From NCBI GenBank assembly GCA_949316235.1, contig OX438749.1, positions 10,992,914 through 11,056,913 of the forward strand: a stretch of DNA of 64,000 nt. Direction: 5' to 3'. Below the pieces are notes generated by a model. The model saw only the letters and a program-made list of their open reading frames with translations. It ran no database searches and had not been told where the DNA came from. The position numbers were made by a program, and so were the translations under genes. Shown here one piece after another: positions 12,415 to 21,935 of the stretch. The first letter of the stretch is position 1, and the number at the start of each line of letters is the position of its first letter. Origin of the DNA: Oegoconia quadripuncta. Its lineage: Eukaryota > Arthropoda > Insecta > Lepidoptera > Autostichidae.

Positions 12415-13922
12415 GAAAAGAACCTCGCCTATTTCGCCTCTCTCTTTCTCAAGGAACTGTGCCATCAATCTGGAAGCTTGCAAATGTGCAGCCTATCCCT
12501 AAGAAAGGGAGTCGTACCGACCCTGTCAACTACAGACCTATCGCCATCACCTCCATCCTTTGCAAGGTCATGGAGAAAGTGCTTAACAGCAAATTGTTGA
12601 GGTACCTAGAGAGCAATGATCTGCTGAGCGATCTACAATTTGGCTTTCGCCAAAGGCGATCGACTGGCGACCTCCTAGTGTATCTGACACATTGCTGGGG
12701 CGAGGCCATTGAGAAGTGTGGAGAGGCATTTGCTGTCTCTTTGGACATCTCAAAGGCTTTTGACAGGGTCTGGCATGCAAGCTTGCTCAACAAGCTTTCA
12801 GCATATGGCATCCCCGTTCGGTTCTGCAACTGGATATCTGATTTCCTGAGCGGACGGTCAATCAGGGTAGTCATTGACGGCTGCTCCTCTGACCTCATGG
12901 CTATTAATGCCGGAGTTCCTCAGGGATCTGTTCTCTCTGCGACCCTTTTCCTGCTCCACATTAATGACCTACTTCGGCCCGGTATTGTAGGTTATGCAGA
13001 TGACAGTACGGTCACAGAGAGATATATATCTAGCCAAGGAACCGACGGGACAATCAGTTCCTTGAGAGAGGCCATGTTGGAGCGGATGAACCTGACCTTA
13101 AGTCTTGTCTCTAAGTGGGGAGATGACAATCTGGTCGGATTCAACGCTTCCAAAACACAGGCATGTCTCTTCTCCACCAAACGGAGTCCACCCAACTTGA
13201 CTCCGACTTTCCGAAATATAACCGTTCCTGTCTCCGATCACTTGGAGCTACTTGGCATGAAGTTGTCATCCACCCTAAACTTCGGCACATCCATTGAATC
13301 TACAGCCCAAACTGCGGCCAAAAAGCTAGGCATTCTCAACAAGGTCAAGCGATACTTCACACCTGGACAGCTTCTTACCTTATACAAAGCGCAAGTCCGA
13401 TCCGGTATGGAGTATTGCTGCCACCTGTGGGATGGATCTGCTAAGTATCAGCTTGCCGCTTTAGATTCAGTGGAACGCAGAGCCAAGCGTTTGATAGGCA
13501 ACAAAGAGTTGGTAGATTCCCATCTACACAGCCTTGAACACCGACGGAAAGTCGCATGCCTTTCAATCTTCTATCGGATATATTTCGGAGAGTGTGCTGA
13601 AGTACTGCATGAGTTGATCCCGCCATCCCCGTTCTTACATCGAAATTCAAGACGTACCGCAGGATATCACCCGCACTTAGTTGACGTGCCATTTATAAGG
13701 ACCAAGCGTTTTAGGTCTTCGTTTCTCATGCGCACGGCTAAGGAGTGGAACGCATTACCTCCGTCTGTGTTTCCAATCGCATATAACCCGCAGCTCTTTA
13801 AAGTCAGGTTAAATAGGCATCTTCTGGGAAAGCTCGTTCCATCGTAGACCTTATCTCGACATTAGTCCAGATTAAGGTCAAGAGCGATCCCATTCTAATT
13901 AAAAAAAAAAAAAAAAAAAAAA
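12415..13922 (+). mobile_element. 5'-truncated jockey/CR1-type LINE with poly-A tail
   Basis: The copy begins inside the reverse transcriptase region of ORF2, and the in-frame reading continues upstream of the first Met. It ends in a run of 22 A (13,901-13,922) after a short 3' UTR. The endonuclease and ORF1 are missing, so it is dead on arrival. I found no convincing target duplication: the DNA after the A-run starts GAGGCGATTAC and does not match the 5' side. Its GC content is clearly above the flanks, as expected of a fairly young insertion. Confidence 0.85.
12459..13847 (+). CDS. LINE reverse transcriptase, 5'-truncated ORF2
   Basis: 462 residues from the first in-frame Met; true coding starts further upstream because the codons before it read LSLSQGTVPSIWK. 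Reverse transcriptase blocks in order: NYRPIAITS (about 24), LQFGFRQRRST (about 58), FAVSLDISKAFDRVWH (about 91, first catalytic Asp), AGVPQGSVLS (about 150) and GYADDS (about 178, catalytic Asp pair). The thumb and C-terminal part end in RLNRHLLGKLVPS. No frameshift or stop is present over the full length. Because the copy lacks an endonuclease and a 5' end, it should be a non-functional fragment despite its open frame. The clade (jockey versus CR1) is judged by eye only. Confidence 0.85.
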   Translation: MPSIWKLANVQPIPKKGSRTDPVNYRPIAITSILCKVMEKVLNSKLLRYLESNDLLSDLQFGFRQRRSTGDLLVYLTHCWGEAIEKCGEAFAVSLDISKAFDRVWHASLLNKLSAYGIPVRFCNWISDFLSGRSIRVVIDGCSSDLMAINAGVPQGSVLSATLFLLHINDLLRPGIVGYADDSTVTERYISSQGTDGTISSLREAMLERMNLTLSLVSKWGDDNLVGFNASKTQACLFSTKRSPPNLTPTFRNITVPVSDHLELLGMKLSSTLNFGTSIESTAQTAAKKLGILNKVKRYFTPGQLLTLYKAQVRSGMEYCCHLWDGSAKYQLAALDSVERRAKRLIGNKELVDSHLHSLEHRRKVACLSIFYRIYFGECAEVLHELIPPSPFLHRNSRRTAGYHPHLVDVPFIRTKRFRSSFLMRTAKEWNALPPSVFPIAYNPQLFKVRLNRHLLGKLVPS

Positions 13923-13957
13923 GAGGCGATTACATCAACCGGATAAACAACAACAGC

Positions 13958-14062
13958 AACCATGGATGTTGTTTCAATCATTAAACTCTTAATGTTTGTA
14001 ACACCCAAAAACTATTGTTTGGTATATCTCTGACCACCCCATTTGGGATATAGGTAGGTAGG
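13958..14062 (-). repeat. Interspersed repeat family 4, partial
   Basis: Reverse-strand copy: ATGGATGTTGTTTCAATC, AATGTTTGTAACACCCAAA, ATCTCTGACCACCCCATTTG. It covers the 5' third of the family only. Confidence 0.6.
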
Positions 14063-14204
14063 TAAGTATATGTATAAACAACAAACTGTGTTTAACGCTA
14101 AATATATTCGAAACGAGTTAACCTATGTCCACTAAACATGGCCAAGAACCTATTTCCGAGTTTAAACATTAATATAAAAAACTAAAAATTTTGAAAAGCC
14201 TCGA

Positions 14205-14412
14205 TAAAATCTAAATCTATCTATCTAAATCTGCCGCCAAACAGCAATGTTAATAGCATTGTTTTGTTCCGGTTGTCAGAGATAAGATAGACAGTCCCCC
14301 AAATAAGATGTCGTTTAAGGGTCAGTACGCTTCCACCTTCGACCTCATCTTCACTTAACATCAGGTGTGATTGAGGTCTAGTGCTAAATCGTTGTGCATG
14401 AAAAAAAAAGTA
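14205..14412 (+). repeat. SINE family 3, 3' half
   Basis: Matches the second half of the fuller copy at 59,772-60,100: TCTGCCGCCAAACAGCAATG, GACAGTCCCCCAAATAAGAT, CCTCATCTTCACTTAACATC, ending GTGCATGAAAAAAAAAG. Confidence 0.6.
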
Positions 14413-14419
14413 TGTCAAA

Positions 14420-14890
14420 AGAGGATCACTATCCATTACACCAATCGGTCCATGCAATTCTGCCTATCGAAATGGAAATAATTTCAGCACACAAGATTTA
14501 TGATTACCTAACAATAAAGGTGTGATAAATGATGACAGGCAAACGCACCCTAAAGCATCTAATATACATGGCACCCCTCCTGAACCTTATGATAAAATTC
14601 ACTTCCGTGTAATAACCATTTTTCAGAAACTTTCATTATTTTTCATGTCTGATAGACAGCTGTTCGTGTACCTTATACGCACCTAGTTTTTGTAAGACTA
14701 TGAGTATTGAGTATATCTCTCGGATGTAAATAATGTAATCTTAAAGTAACTACCTAACCTAATTTTTACATTGGTCTGATGCCAATAGGTCCCTATTTAC
14801 CATTGGTAAATCGATGGTGGTAAATCCAGACCTACAAAATTTTTATAACATAGATACGAGCAATTTAACAAATTTTTAAAAAGATTTATA
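14420..14890. other. Intergenic DNA
   Basis: No recognised gene. Small inverted motifs around TTTACCATTGGTAAA (about 14,797-14,811) are the only structure seen. Confidence 0.4.
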
Positions 14891-14894
14891 AATA

Positions 14895-15082
14895 GGTAAG
14901 GCTCTTCAGTACGTCTGGCTCAATCGGGTAGGTAGCTACCACCATAGCTAGCCAGGCGGACATTTAAAATGCCCTACCACCAACCAAACCGAGTACATAC
15001 ACCCCGCTGGGGATCGAACCCGCGACCTCCGAATCGGAAACCCAATGTTGTTTACATTGAGCTACGGAAGTGGTTAATAGCG
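14895..15082 (-). repeat. SINE family 3, tRNA-like head
   Basis: On the minus strand this starts with a tRNA-like segment: TAGCTCAATGTAAACAAC follows GAAGTGG on that strand as an A-box region, and the B box is the reverse of GGATCGAACCCGCGACC. The block TGCCCTACCACCAACCAAAC follows. The same head is at 28,430-28,562 (minus) and 59,772 (plus). Confidence 0.6.
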
Positions 15083-15198
15083 CTGCTGCTATCAAGCGTT
15101 TTAATATTCCAAGCGATGAATGAATATTTATCATTTATTAATAAAAAGAAATGTTGTTATTTATCTTTTAGCCCATTCTTGTGACTAATAATAATAAA

Positions 15199-15249
15199 TA
15201 TTTCGTACACTTACACCAATCATCTAGTCCCACACTGAGCAAAGCTTGC
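15199..15249 (-). repeat. SINE family 2, left piece (split by the BEL element)
   Basis: ACACTTACACCAATCATCTA followed by GTCCCACACTGAGCAAAGCTTGC matches the copy at 31,342-31,520. It continues at 21,491 beyond the BEL/Pao insertion. The last five bases, CTTGC, are the target duplication. Confidence 0.75.
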
Positions 15250-15386
15250 TATTAGCAATGAAACGCATAGTTTGAAGGTTAGCAATATAATAAAAGAAAA
15301 TCTAGAAAAAGTAGGAAGACAGACAGACAGATAGAAAAGTATAAATATAAAATTAATGGCCAGCCATAACCATCACGTTTCCAACA
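15250..15386 (-). repeat. BEL/Pao 3' LTR (137 bp)
   Basis: On the minus strand it starts TGTTGGAAACGTGATGG and ends TTCATTGCTAATA. It is identical to the copy at 21,354-21,490. It includes a CTGT repeat tract and TATA-like AT-rich stretches that could act in transcription. Confidence 0.95.
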
Positions 15387-15415
15387 TGCCACCCCGCGGT
15401 GTGCCAACACAGTAC

Positions 15416-18400
15416 TTAGGAGGAAATGTGATGACCTAGCAATGCCAACTTACGCATAGGCCTTACTAATATGCCCCCTGAAGTACGGACCTCTGCAACA
15501 CGGCATATGCCGTCTTTGCCGGGACGCAATTTAACTACACGACCGCGTGGCCATGTTGCACGTGGTAGAGTACCGTCGACTACCACAACAACGTCTCCAC
15601 ACTGGAGGGGCCGACGTGTTGTTTCACTTGACGGTCTGGGGGCTAATGTAGGTAGAACTTCCTTTACCCAACGCTGCCAGAAATGATCTGCGAGCCTCTG
15701 TGCTTTTTTGAACTCCTCCCTACCAACCAGATCACGGTCGCTTAGGCCCGGAGGTGCCGAGTCACCAGATGAACTTCCGATTATAAAATGGAAGGGAGTT
15801 AAAGCTTCTTCACCGTCCGAATCCACTGAAACATGTGTTAAGGGGCGACTATTTACAACGGCCTCAGCCTCCGCCAGCAAAGTTGCAAGTGTCTCTTCTT
15901 TTGGCGCTCTTTCATTTAGAGTGTAGGACAAGGCAGTCTTCACGCTTCTGATCAGGCGCTCCCAGCACCCACCCATAAATGGTGCAGCGGGCGGTATAAA
16001 ACTCCATGAAATTTTCCTGTCTGCGGCAAAATTAAACAACTCCGAAAGTCGACGAGAAGCTCCGACGAAAGCTGTTCCATTGTCAGAGTATATCCTCTCA
16101 GGGCAACCTCGACGAGAGATGAAACGGCGTAACACCATTAAGGCCGAATCTGTAGAGAGTGAAGCAACCACTTCTAGATGAACCGCCCTCACTGTAAGAC
16201 AAGTAAACAGAGCCACATAACGCTTTTCGTGGCGTCTGCCGATGGTTACTGTTACAGGCCCAAAATAATCTAGGCCCACGTGAGTGAAAGGCCTGACGTG
16301 ATGTGCTAGTCTTCCAGCCGGGAGATCACCCATAGGTGGGATCATAGGGTGAGTTTTCTTGTTACGGCACATCAAGCACCGACTGGCTATATTTCTTACC
16401 GAAGGTCTCAAATGGATGACGTGGAATTTTTGCCGCAGCTCGTTTACGATAAGCTCATTGTAGCCATGTGCGAATTTCTTATGGTAATGGGTTATAAGTA
16501 AACGGACGATGCGATGGTGGCCATCAAGAATAATTGGACGGATGTCTACATTACTTGATATATCCCTGACGGCGATGATGCGGCTGGACAGTCTTAGCAT
16601 TCGGTTGTCGTCTACATAAAGTGATAGCTTCTTCAGGCGAGAATGTTTCGGTAAAGGCATGGAATTAACGATACAGTTTATCTCTTCATTGAAGGAATCA
16701 AGCTGGGAGCGAAACAACAAATGGCGTTCAGCCTCGGAGATATCTTCAGCCGACAGGATTGACAACTCGTTCGAAGATGCTTCAATTTTTCTTGAAGTTA
16801 ATTTGGAATTTGAGCGCAACTTGTTCAAAACTGACCGAAATATTTTAGCGCAATCGTGTATGCGCGCTGTTGCGCGAACTAACCGACGCCACTCATTAAA
16901 ACGTGAGTGGTCCGCAACTACCGGTAAAGGTAGCTCTTGCGGCTGTTCAATAGTTAATCCCACCAACTCTCGAGTAGATTTAATCTCTTCGGGAGGAAGT
17001 GGAACTTTCGGCACTGGCTCTAAAGGCCATTGTTTAGAATCTAACAACAAAAATGCAGGCCCAGAAAACCAAGGAGATGAAATTTTAAAGTCCAATTGGA
17101 CTCGCGTGGCGATATCCGCGACGTTTAAGGCCGTAGGGACGTACCTCCAGTCAGATGCTCTAGTTATTTCACAGATTTCACCAACGCGGTGAGCCACGAA
17201 TGCCTTAAACGTCCTAGCATCACTCCGCAGCCACCTGAGAACCGTTATAGAGTCAGACCAAAGAAAGAGTCCGTTAGGTTTGTGTCTATGCGAATCAACT
17301 ATAAAATTTGCAAAACGAGCTGCAATTAAGGCAGCTTGTAATTCCAACCTCGGAATAGAAACAACTTTATTTGGTGCTACTCTCGCCTTCCCGCCAACGA
17401 GAGCCAACTTAACGTCGCCGCTTTTATAAAGAATGCGCCAGTATGCCACACACGCGTAAGCGAACTCACTGGCATCTGCAAAGACGTGAAGTTGCCTCTG
17501 TAGTGGTTCATCTTGGCTCAAATAACAGCGAGGAACAGATTCATTAGCAAAATTTGACAACTCGTTTAGCCAATCTGACCACTTATTAATAATATCCGGG
17601 GAAAGCTGCTGGTCCCAGTCTACTTGAAGCTTCCAAATTCGTTGAAAGAGAATTCGACCCTTCAGAATGAGAGGAGTCAGTAAACCCAAAGGATCGTATA
17701 CTTTCATTAGTTGAGACAGCAGAACACGTTTGGATAACTTTGTAGGTGAATTCTCCAAAAGTCCTCTAGAAAAACATAATGAGTCATTACAAACGTTCCA
17801 CGCCACACCTAATATGCGAACACTTAACGGAGAATCAGTTAAATCTACCTGAGAAACGTTTGCAGCTCGAAGATCGGGTGGAATGGAAGAAAACGCTTCG
17901 TTAGAGTTGGAAACCCAAGACCTCATTTCAAAACCAGCATTAGCATGAACTTTAATTATATCAGCTGCTAATGAAGCGGCTTCTTGCTCCGAATCTACAC
18001 TACCGAGATAATCGTCCATATAATGGTCGCGTACAATAGCATCAGCGGCCGCCGGATAAGCTTCCCTGAATTCCTCAGCATTTAAATTCTTTACAAAAAT
18101 AGCTGTGCATGGACTTGACGTTGCACCAAACATCATGGACGACATTCGGTAATGTTTAATCGGTTTCGATACATCATCGCGCCATAGAAAACGTTGTGCA
18201 TCTCGGTCCTGAAGCCTAATTTTAACCTGGGGAAACATCTCCCGAATATCTCCGTTAAGTGCGATTCGGCCCTGCCGAAACCTCATCAAGACAGCTAGTA
18301 AAGGCTGCAGGAGATCCGGCCCGGGCAAAAGCATAGAGTTTAGACTCACACCTTCGCACCTAGCGGCGGCATCGTGAACAACGCGCAACTTCTTTTTTTG

Positions 18401-21307
18401 AGGGTGGATAACACCGAAATGCGGTAAATACCATGTTATGCCAGAACCAGGTGAAGGCTGTGAGCACAACTCAGCGTAACCTTTGTGAATGACACTATGT
18501 ACAAAATCGCGATAATATTTGGCATAAAAAGGATCTTTTTGAAATTTCCTCTCTAGATTATGAAATCGAGACTTAGCCAAATTGTAACTGTTGGGTACAT
18601 CTTTTATATTGTCTCTCCACAGCAAACCCGTTTCGAAATGACCAGTAGGTAGGCGACGTGTTGTTTCATTTAGAATCTTTAGAGCACGTGTATCGGCAGG
18701 ACCAAAATAAAGCTTCTTATTTATGCCAATTGCGTCCAGTTTATAATGTTCTTCGATTAAGGATTCAATATTGTCCATGTGTGAAACTTCGTCAACATGA
18801 TATACGTCACCATCTGAGTAGAACTGAATGGGAACAGTTTTGCTTGTAGAGAAACCATATAAAACCCAGCCAAGCGCGGTAAGAATGGCCACCGGTTGAG
18901 TTCTGGAACCAGTGCGAGATGACTTTGCAATAGTAAGATGCCAATTGTCCACGCCTATAATAACCTTAGGCTGCACCTGCGCGTCCTCGTAACAGAGAAC
19001 AGGCACCAAATCAGACAAAAAAGGAAAACTGCACAAATCATCATGACAAACTGATTGCCGCTTTAAGCCTAGGCTATTAATGGACCGAGCCCTTTTAATT
19101 GTATAAGTCTTTTCACAATAACGACCTTTAATTTTAAAGTCAACAAAATTAACATTAACTTCTCGAGATAAATTTCCCACACAATTAAGGTTAACCTTAG
19201 CGCTAGGTCCTGTCGCACCAATTTTAGCTGAAATGTCAGCGTCGATAAATGTGGCCGTTGATCCATCGTCCAACAAAGCGTATGTATCGACAGAACCTCG
19301 GGGACCTGATACGGTCACCCCTACCACTTTCAAAAGAGGTTGTAAGTTAGGCTGTTTATTCAAGCCACTAGACGCGTGAGCCACAAAGACTGCTGACTGT
19401 TGGTTCAAATCCTGAGAACTCTTATACGAACTGGACGTAGAAGGTGAATTCGAAACACTGCTCTGGTTAGTTCCAGTTTCCAACGAATTTTCTACAACAT
19501 GCGCAACTAAATTATTATCATGCAAAAGTTTATGATGCCTGGACTTGCAAGTAACAACATTACAAATCTCTTTAGATGACTTACATTTATAATAATTATG
19601 CGAACCTCTTTTTAAACATTTATGGCAAAGTTTATTCTTTTTTACGAATTCCCATCTGTCAACAACTGACAACGCTTTAAAAATGTCACAACGTTGTAAA
19701 TTATGATTTTCCTTACAATATGAACAGGTTAATAATTTATTTTCAAAATTGTTATGCAAATTTTGTTTAATGTCTGTGCCCCTAGAAAAAGTGGGCGGAA
19801 CTGACTGGAATGATAAATTTTCATTGGAAACAGCGTGAACCCTGTCAACTTTCTTAGGAAAAACTGACGTTTCTGCAACCAAACCAAACCTGAGCTGCAA
19901 ATCCACCTCTCGCGCTAAGAATCGGGATAAAAGCTCAAGTTTAGTTATTTCATTATCGGCAGAATAATAATTAGCCCCAAAATCTGCAAACCGGGTCCGT
20001 AACAGCGGAGTGAGTTTGCCTAGCATGGATTGCAATAACTCTGGCGAATCTAAATATGACTTATGGTTTAAAAGTCTCACCACTTCCACACAATTACGGA
20101 CTCTACAGGCAAACTTATGTAGGTCACTGCCATCGCTGACAATCCTCGGAAGACCACGGACTGCAGTAATTTCTTGCATAACAATTAATTCTGGTCTACC
20201 GAACCTCATTTCCAAAACATCCAAGACCTCTGTTGGGTCTCGGGCAGACACCAGCAGAACCGCGACAGCGTCATGTGCAGCTCCCCGCAGTGCTAGAGAA
20301 ATTCGAGTTAAATTATCAGTAGCAGAATAGGTTGTCTTAGAATCGTCGTAGGCTCGCTTGAAACACAACCAATCAATAGGCCTTCCGTCAAAGTTTGGTA
20401 ACCGACCATCCCCAAATCTCGGTTTATTAGAAGCACTGCTGCTAGCTAAGGACGTGATGGCTTGGGCTAGTAGTGCTATATCTGACGATGAAGAGGTTTG
20501 TTCAACTCTTGGCACCGTGGTCTGTGAAACTCCAACAATATTATTAGACTGTGAGGCGTTTGCCCACGTAATGTTATTACTACATGGCTTAGGAGTAGCA
20601 GTAGTCTGGATAGCAGGTTCTGAGGTGAGGCGACTAGTAGAAGTACTGCTAGTAGAACAAGGATAAGGCTGTGACAGCCGCGTACTACCAACAACATTAT
20701 TAAGTGCAACAGATACATTTTTAATAGCACTGGGAATTAACCGCGAAGGGCTCGTACTAGTTAAAAAATCACTATTACACCGTGGCATCTCTTCAGGTGC
20801 CCGTACCATCACAGAGCGTTCTATATTATCGAGTGGTGGTCCGCTTAAAACGGGTACTACTGCGACGCTCTGAGGTGGATGAATTACCTCTACATATGGA
20901 ATGGCTGTATCTACACAGTCATTCAACCATTGCCTCACATTTCGTCGATCAGAATTAGAACAATTGCTTCGTCGGCCTTCTTGCAAAGCTGCTATGTCCG
21001 CTTCCATTTGACACTGCAAAGCATTCCGCTCCTGTTCCATTACCTTGCGTTCCATAAAAGCTACTTTCTTAGCATACTCTGCCTTAATGCAGAGTATGTC
21101 GCTCATTCGACTTATATGGCTGCCTCGTGAGGAGGATCCTGAAAAACAAGAGTAAACGTCGCCAGCACTGATATCGACCGACTGACGAGCTGCGGCTGGT
21201 AGGGAGGAAGTGGGATTGTCTCCATGAGAGACGGAAGGAATAACGTCCCTATCCTCCAGACCAGACGCAACTGCGTCTTTTTGCGTCTGCATCCTTGTTT
21301 TAACCAT
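15416..21307 (-). CDS. BEL/Pao Gag-Pol polyprotein (1,963 aa)
   Basis: One uninterrupted frame makes Gag and Pol without a frameshift, as is usual for BEL/Pao. Gag has a coiled, charged segment near 75-115, a low-complexity Ser/Thr-rich linker, and two Cys/His knuckles: CSYCKENHNLQRC (about 528) and CHKCLKRGSHNYYKC (about 561). The aspartic protease shows LLDDGSTATFIDAD (about 678), with DDG where retroviruses have DTG, as in other BEL elements. Reverse transcriptase has LNGDIREMFPQV (about 1,017) and YMDDY (about 1,096). RNase H has FADAS (about 1,276), Glu in PRLELQAA (about 1,322) and SDS (about 1,351). Integrase has an HH-CC finger (about 1,607-1,647) and Asp, Asp, Glu near 1,680, 1,742 and 1,783 (SDNGTAF, CWERL). 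All catalytic positions look intact. The start ATG lies 46 bp inside the 5' LTR. Confidence 0.96.
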   Translation of the reverse strand: MVKTRMQTQKDAVASGLEDRDVIPSVSHGDNPTSSLPAAARQSVDISAGDVYSCFSGSSSRGSHISRMSDILCIKAEYAKKVAFMERKVMEQERNALQCQMEADIAALQEGRRSNCSNSDRRNVRQWLNDCVDTAIPYVEVIHPPQSVAVVPVLSGPPLDNIERSVMVRAPEEMPRCNSDFLTSTSPSRLIPSAIKNVSVALNNVVGSTRLSQPYPCSTSSTSTSRLTSEPAIQTTATPKPCSNNITWANASQSNNIVGVSQTTVPRVEQTSSSSDIALLAQAITSLASSSASNKPRFGDGRLPNFDGRPIDWLCFKRAYDDSKTTYSATDNLTRISLALRGAAHDAVAVLLVSARDPTEVLDVLEMRFGRPELIVMQEITAVRGLPRIVSDGSDLHKFACRVRNCVEVVRLLNHKSYLDSPELLQSMLGKLTPLLRTRFADFGANYYSADNEITKLELLSRFLAREVDLQLRFGLVAETSVFPKKVDRVHAVSNENLSFQSVPPTFSRGTDIKQNLHNNFENKLLTCSYCKENHNLQRCDIFKALSVVDRWEFVKKNKLCHKCLKRGSHNYYKCKSSKEICNVVTCKSRHHKLLHDNNLVAHVVENSLETGTNQSSVSNSPSTSSSYKSSQDLNQQSAVFVAHASSGLNKQPNLQPLLKVVGVTVSGPRGSVDTYALLDDGSTATFIDADISAKIGATGPSAKVNLNCVGNLSREVNVNFVDFKIKGRYCEKTYTIKRARSINSLGLKRQSVCHDDLCSFPFLSDLVPVLCYEDAQVQPKVIIGVDNWHLTIAKSSRTGSRTQPVAILTALGWVLYGFSTSKTVPIQFYSDGDVYHVDEVSHMDNIESLIEEHYKLDAIGINKKLYFGPADTRALKILNETTRRLPTGHFETGLLWRDNIKDVPNSYNLAKSRFHNLERKFQKDPFYAKYYRDFVHSVIHKGYAELCSQPSPGSGITWYLPHFGVIHPQKKKLRVVHDAAARCEGVSLNSMLLPGPDLLQPLLAVLMRFRQGRIALNGDIREMFPQVKIRLQDRDAQRFLWRDDVSKPIKHYRMSSMMFGATSSPCTAIFVKNLNAEEFREAYPAAADAIVRDHYMDDYLGSVDSEQEAASLAADIIKVHANAGFEMRSWVSNSNEAFSSIPPDLRAANVSQVDLTDSPLSVRILGVAWNVCNDSLCFSRGLLENSPTKLSKRVLLSQLMKVYDPLGLLTPLILKGRILFQRIWKLQVDWDQQLSPDIINKWSDWLNELSNFANESVPRCYLSQDEPLQRQLHVFADASEFAYACVAYWRILYKSGDVKLALVGGKARVAPNKVVSIPRLELQAALIAARFANFIVDSHRHKPNGLFLWSDSITVLRWLRSDARTFKAFVAHRVGEICEITRASDWRYVPTALNVADIATRVQLDFKISSPWFSGPAFLLLDSKQWPLEPVPKVPLPPEEIKSTRELVGLTIEQPQELPLPVVADHSRFNEWRRLVRATARIHDCAKIFRSVLNKLRSNSKLTSRKIEASSNELSILSAEDISEAERHLLFRSQLDSFNEEINCIVNSMPLPKHSRLKKLSLYVDDNRMLRLSSRIIAVRDISSNVDIRPIILDGHHRIVRLLITHYHKKFAHGYNELIVNELRQKFHVIHLRPSVRNIASRCLMCRNKKTHPMIPPMGDLPAGRLAHHVRPFTHVGLDYFGPVTVTIGRRHEKRYVALFTCLTVRAVHLEVVASLSTDSALMVLRRFISRRGCPERIYSDNGTAFVGASRRLSELFNFAADRKISWSFIPPAAPFMGGCWERLIRSVKTALSYTLNERAPKEETLATLLAEAEAVVNSRPLTHVSVDSDGEEALTPFHFIIGSSSGDSAPPGLSDRDLVGREEFKKAQRLADHFWQRWVKEVLPTLAPRPSSETTRRPLQCGDVVVVVDGTLPRATWPRGRVVKLRPGKDGICRVAEVRTSGGILVRPMRKLALLGHHISS

Positions 21308-21353
21308 ATTGAGCTATATAAATATTAAACACTTTCACTTCTGACACCAAAAA

Positions 21354-21490
21354 TATTAGCAATGAAACGCATAGTTTGAAGGTTAGCAATATAATAAAAG
21401 AAAATCTAGAAAAAGTAGGAAGACAGACAGACAGATAGAAAAGTATAAATATAAAATTAATGGCCAGCCATAACCATCACGTTTCCAACA
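21354..21490 (-). repeat. BEL/Pao 5' LTR (137 bp)
   Basis: Identical to the 3' LTR at 15,250-15,386. It is the upstream copy in the transcription direction (minus). Confidence 0.95.
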
Positions 21491-21620
21491 CTTGCACTAT
21501 TGATACTATACATATAACGGACAAACATACCTAAATATTTAAATAAACATACATGACTCAGGAATGAATCACAAACATTTACTCCTTACATTTACCCGCA
21601 ACCTTTGGTTTGCTATAAAA
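21491..21620 (-). repeat. SINE family 2, right piece
   Basis: Continues the SINE interrupted at 15,249: ACTATTGATACTATACATA then AACGGACAAACATAC and TTTACCCGCAACC. The head (B-box part) is degraded. Together with 15,199-15,249 it restores the order seen at 31,342-31,520. Confidence 0.7.
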
Positions 21621-21779
21621 GAATAATAAGAAAATTTCTCTTAATTAATTAATGATAAATATTATACAGACTGTTACTTTAACTGCTTGCAATATTGAAA
21701 CGCGTGATAGCAGTATCCTTAATGGAACGCAGTAATGAAATATCTAACTAATATTATAGTAATAAATAAAATAAATTAT

Positions 21780-21935
21780 TTCTAGGTATCCGTCTACGTC
21801 ATCGTCGATTCGTGTTATACGCATAAGCCTTCGGGAAGATATTGTCTAAATAGTGAAAACCGTATCAAAATCCGTTGGGTAGTTTAAAACAACTAACCGA
21901 CAGACTCGAATAGCGACTTTGTCTTATGCAATCTG
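21780..21935 (+). repeat. Widespread arthropod LINE 3' fragment
   Basis: Holds AAAACCGTATCAAAATCCGT then TGGGTAGTTT, with CGACTTTGTCTTATGC downstream. This box order is very common in insect genomes as a non-LTR 3' fragment. The exact clade is not assigned. Confidence 0.45.

Larger units (their letters stand above)
15250..21490 (-). mobile_element. Complete BEL/Pao LTR retrotransposon
   Basis: 6,241 bp on the minus strand. The LTRs at 15,250-15,386 and 21,354-21,490 are each 137 bp and match at every base. The flanks carry a perfect 5-bp target duplication, CTTGC (15,245-15,249 and 21,491-21,495), the size usual for BEL/Pao. A TGG-starting primer-binding-like stretch (TGGTGTCAGAAGTGAA, minus) begins two bases inside the 5' LTR-internal junction region, and a G-rich tract (CGCGGGGTGGCA, minus) abuts the 3' LTR as polypurine tract. 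One open gag-pol frame lies between. There is no env-like frame. Identical LTRs and an intact frame imply very recent insertion and possible activity. The LTR is short for the family and ends ...AATA, not CA. Confidence 0.95.

Noticed and set aside
13901..13922. Target duplication for the LINE ending here
   Set aside because: The bases after the A-run have no convincing match near 12,400-12,430.
16659..17192. 177-codon plus-strand frame inside the BEL element
   Set aside because: It is antisense to the gag-pol frame, and its residues are explained by that frame's codon use.
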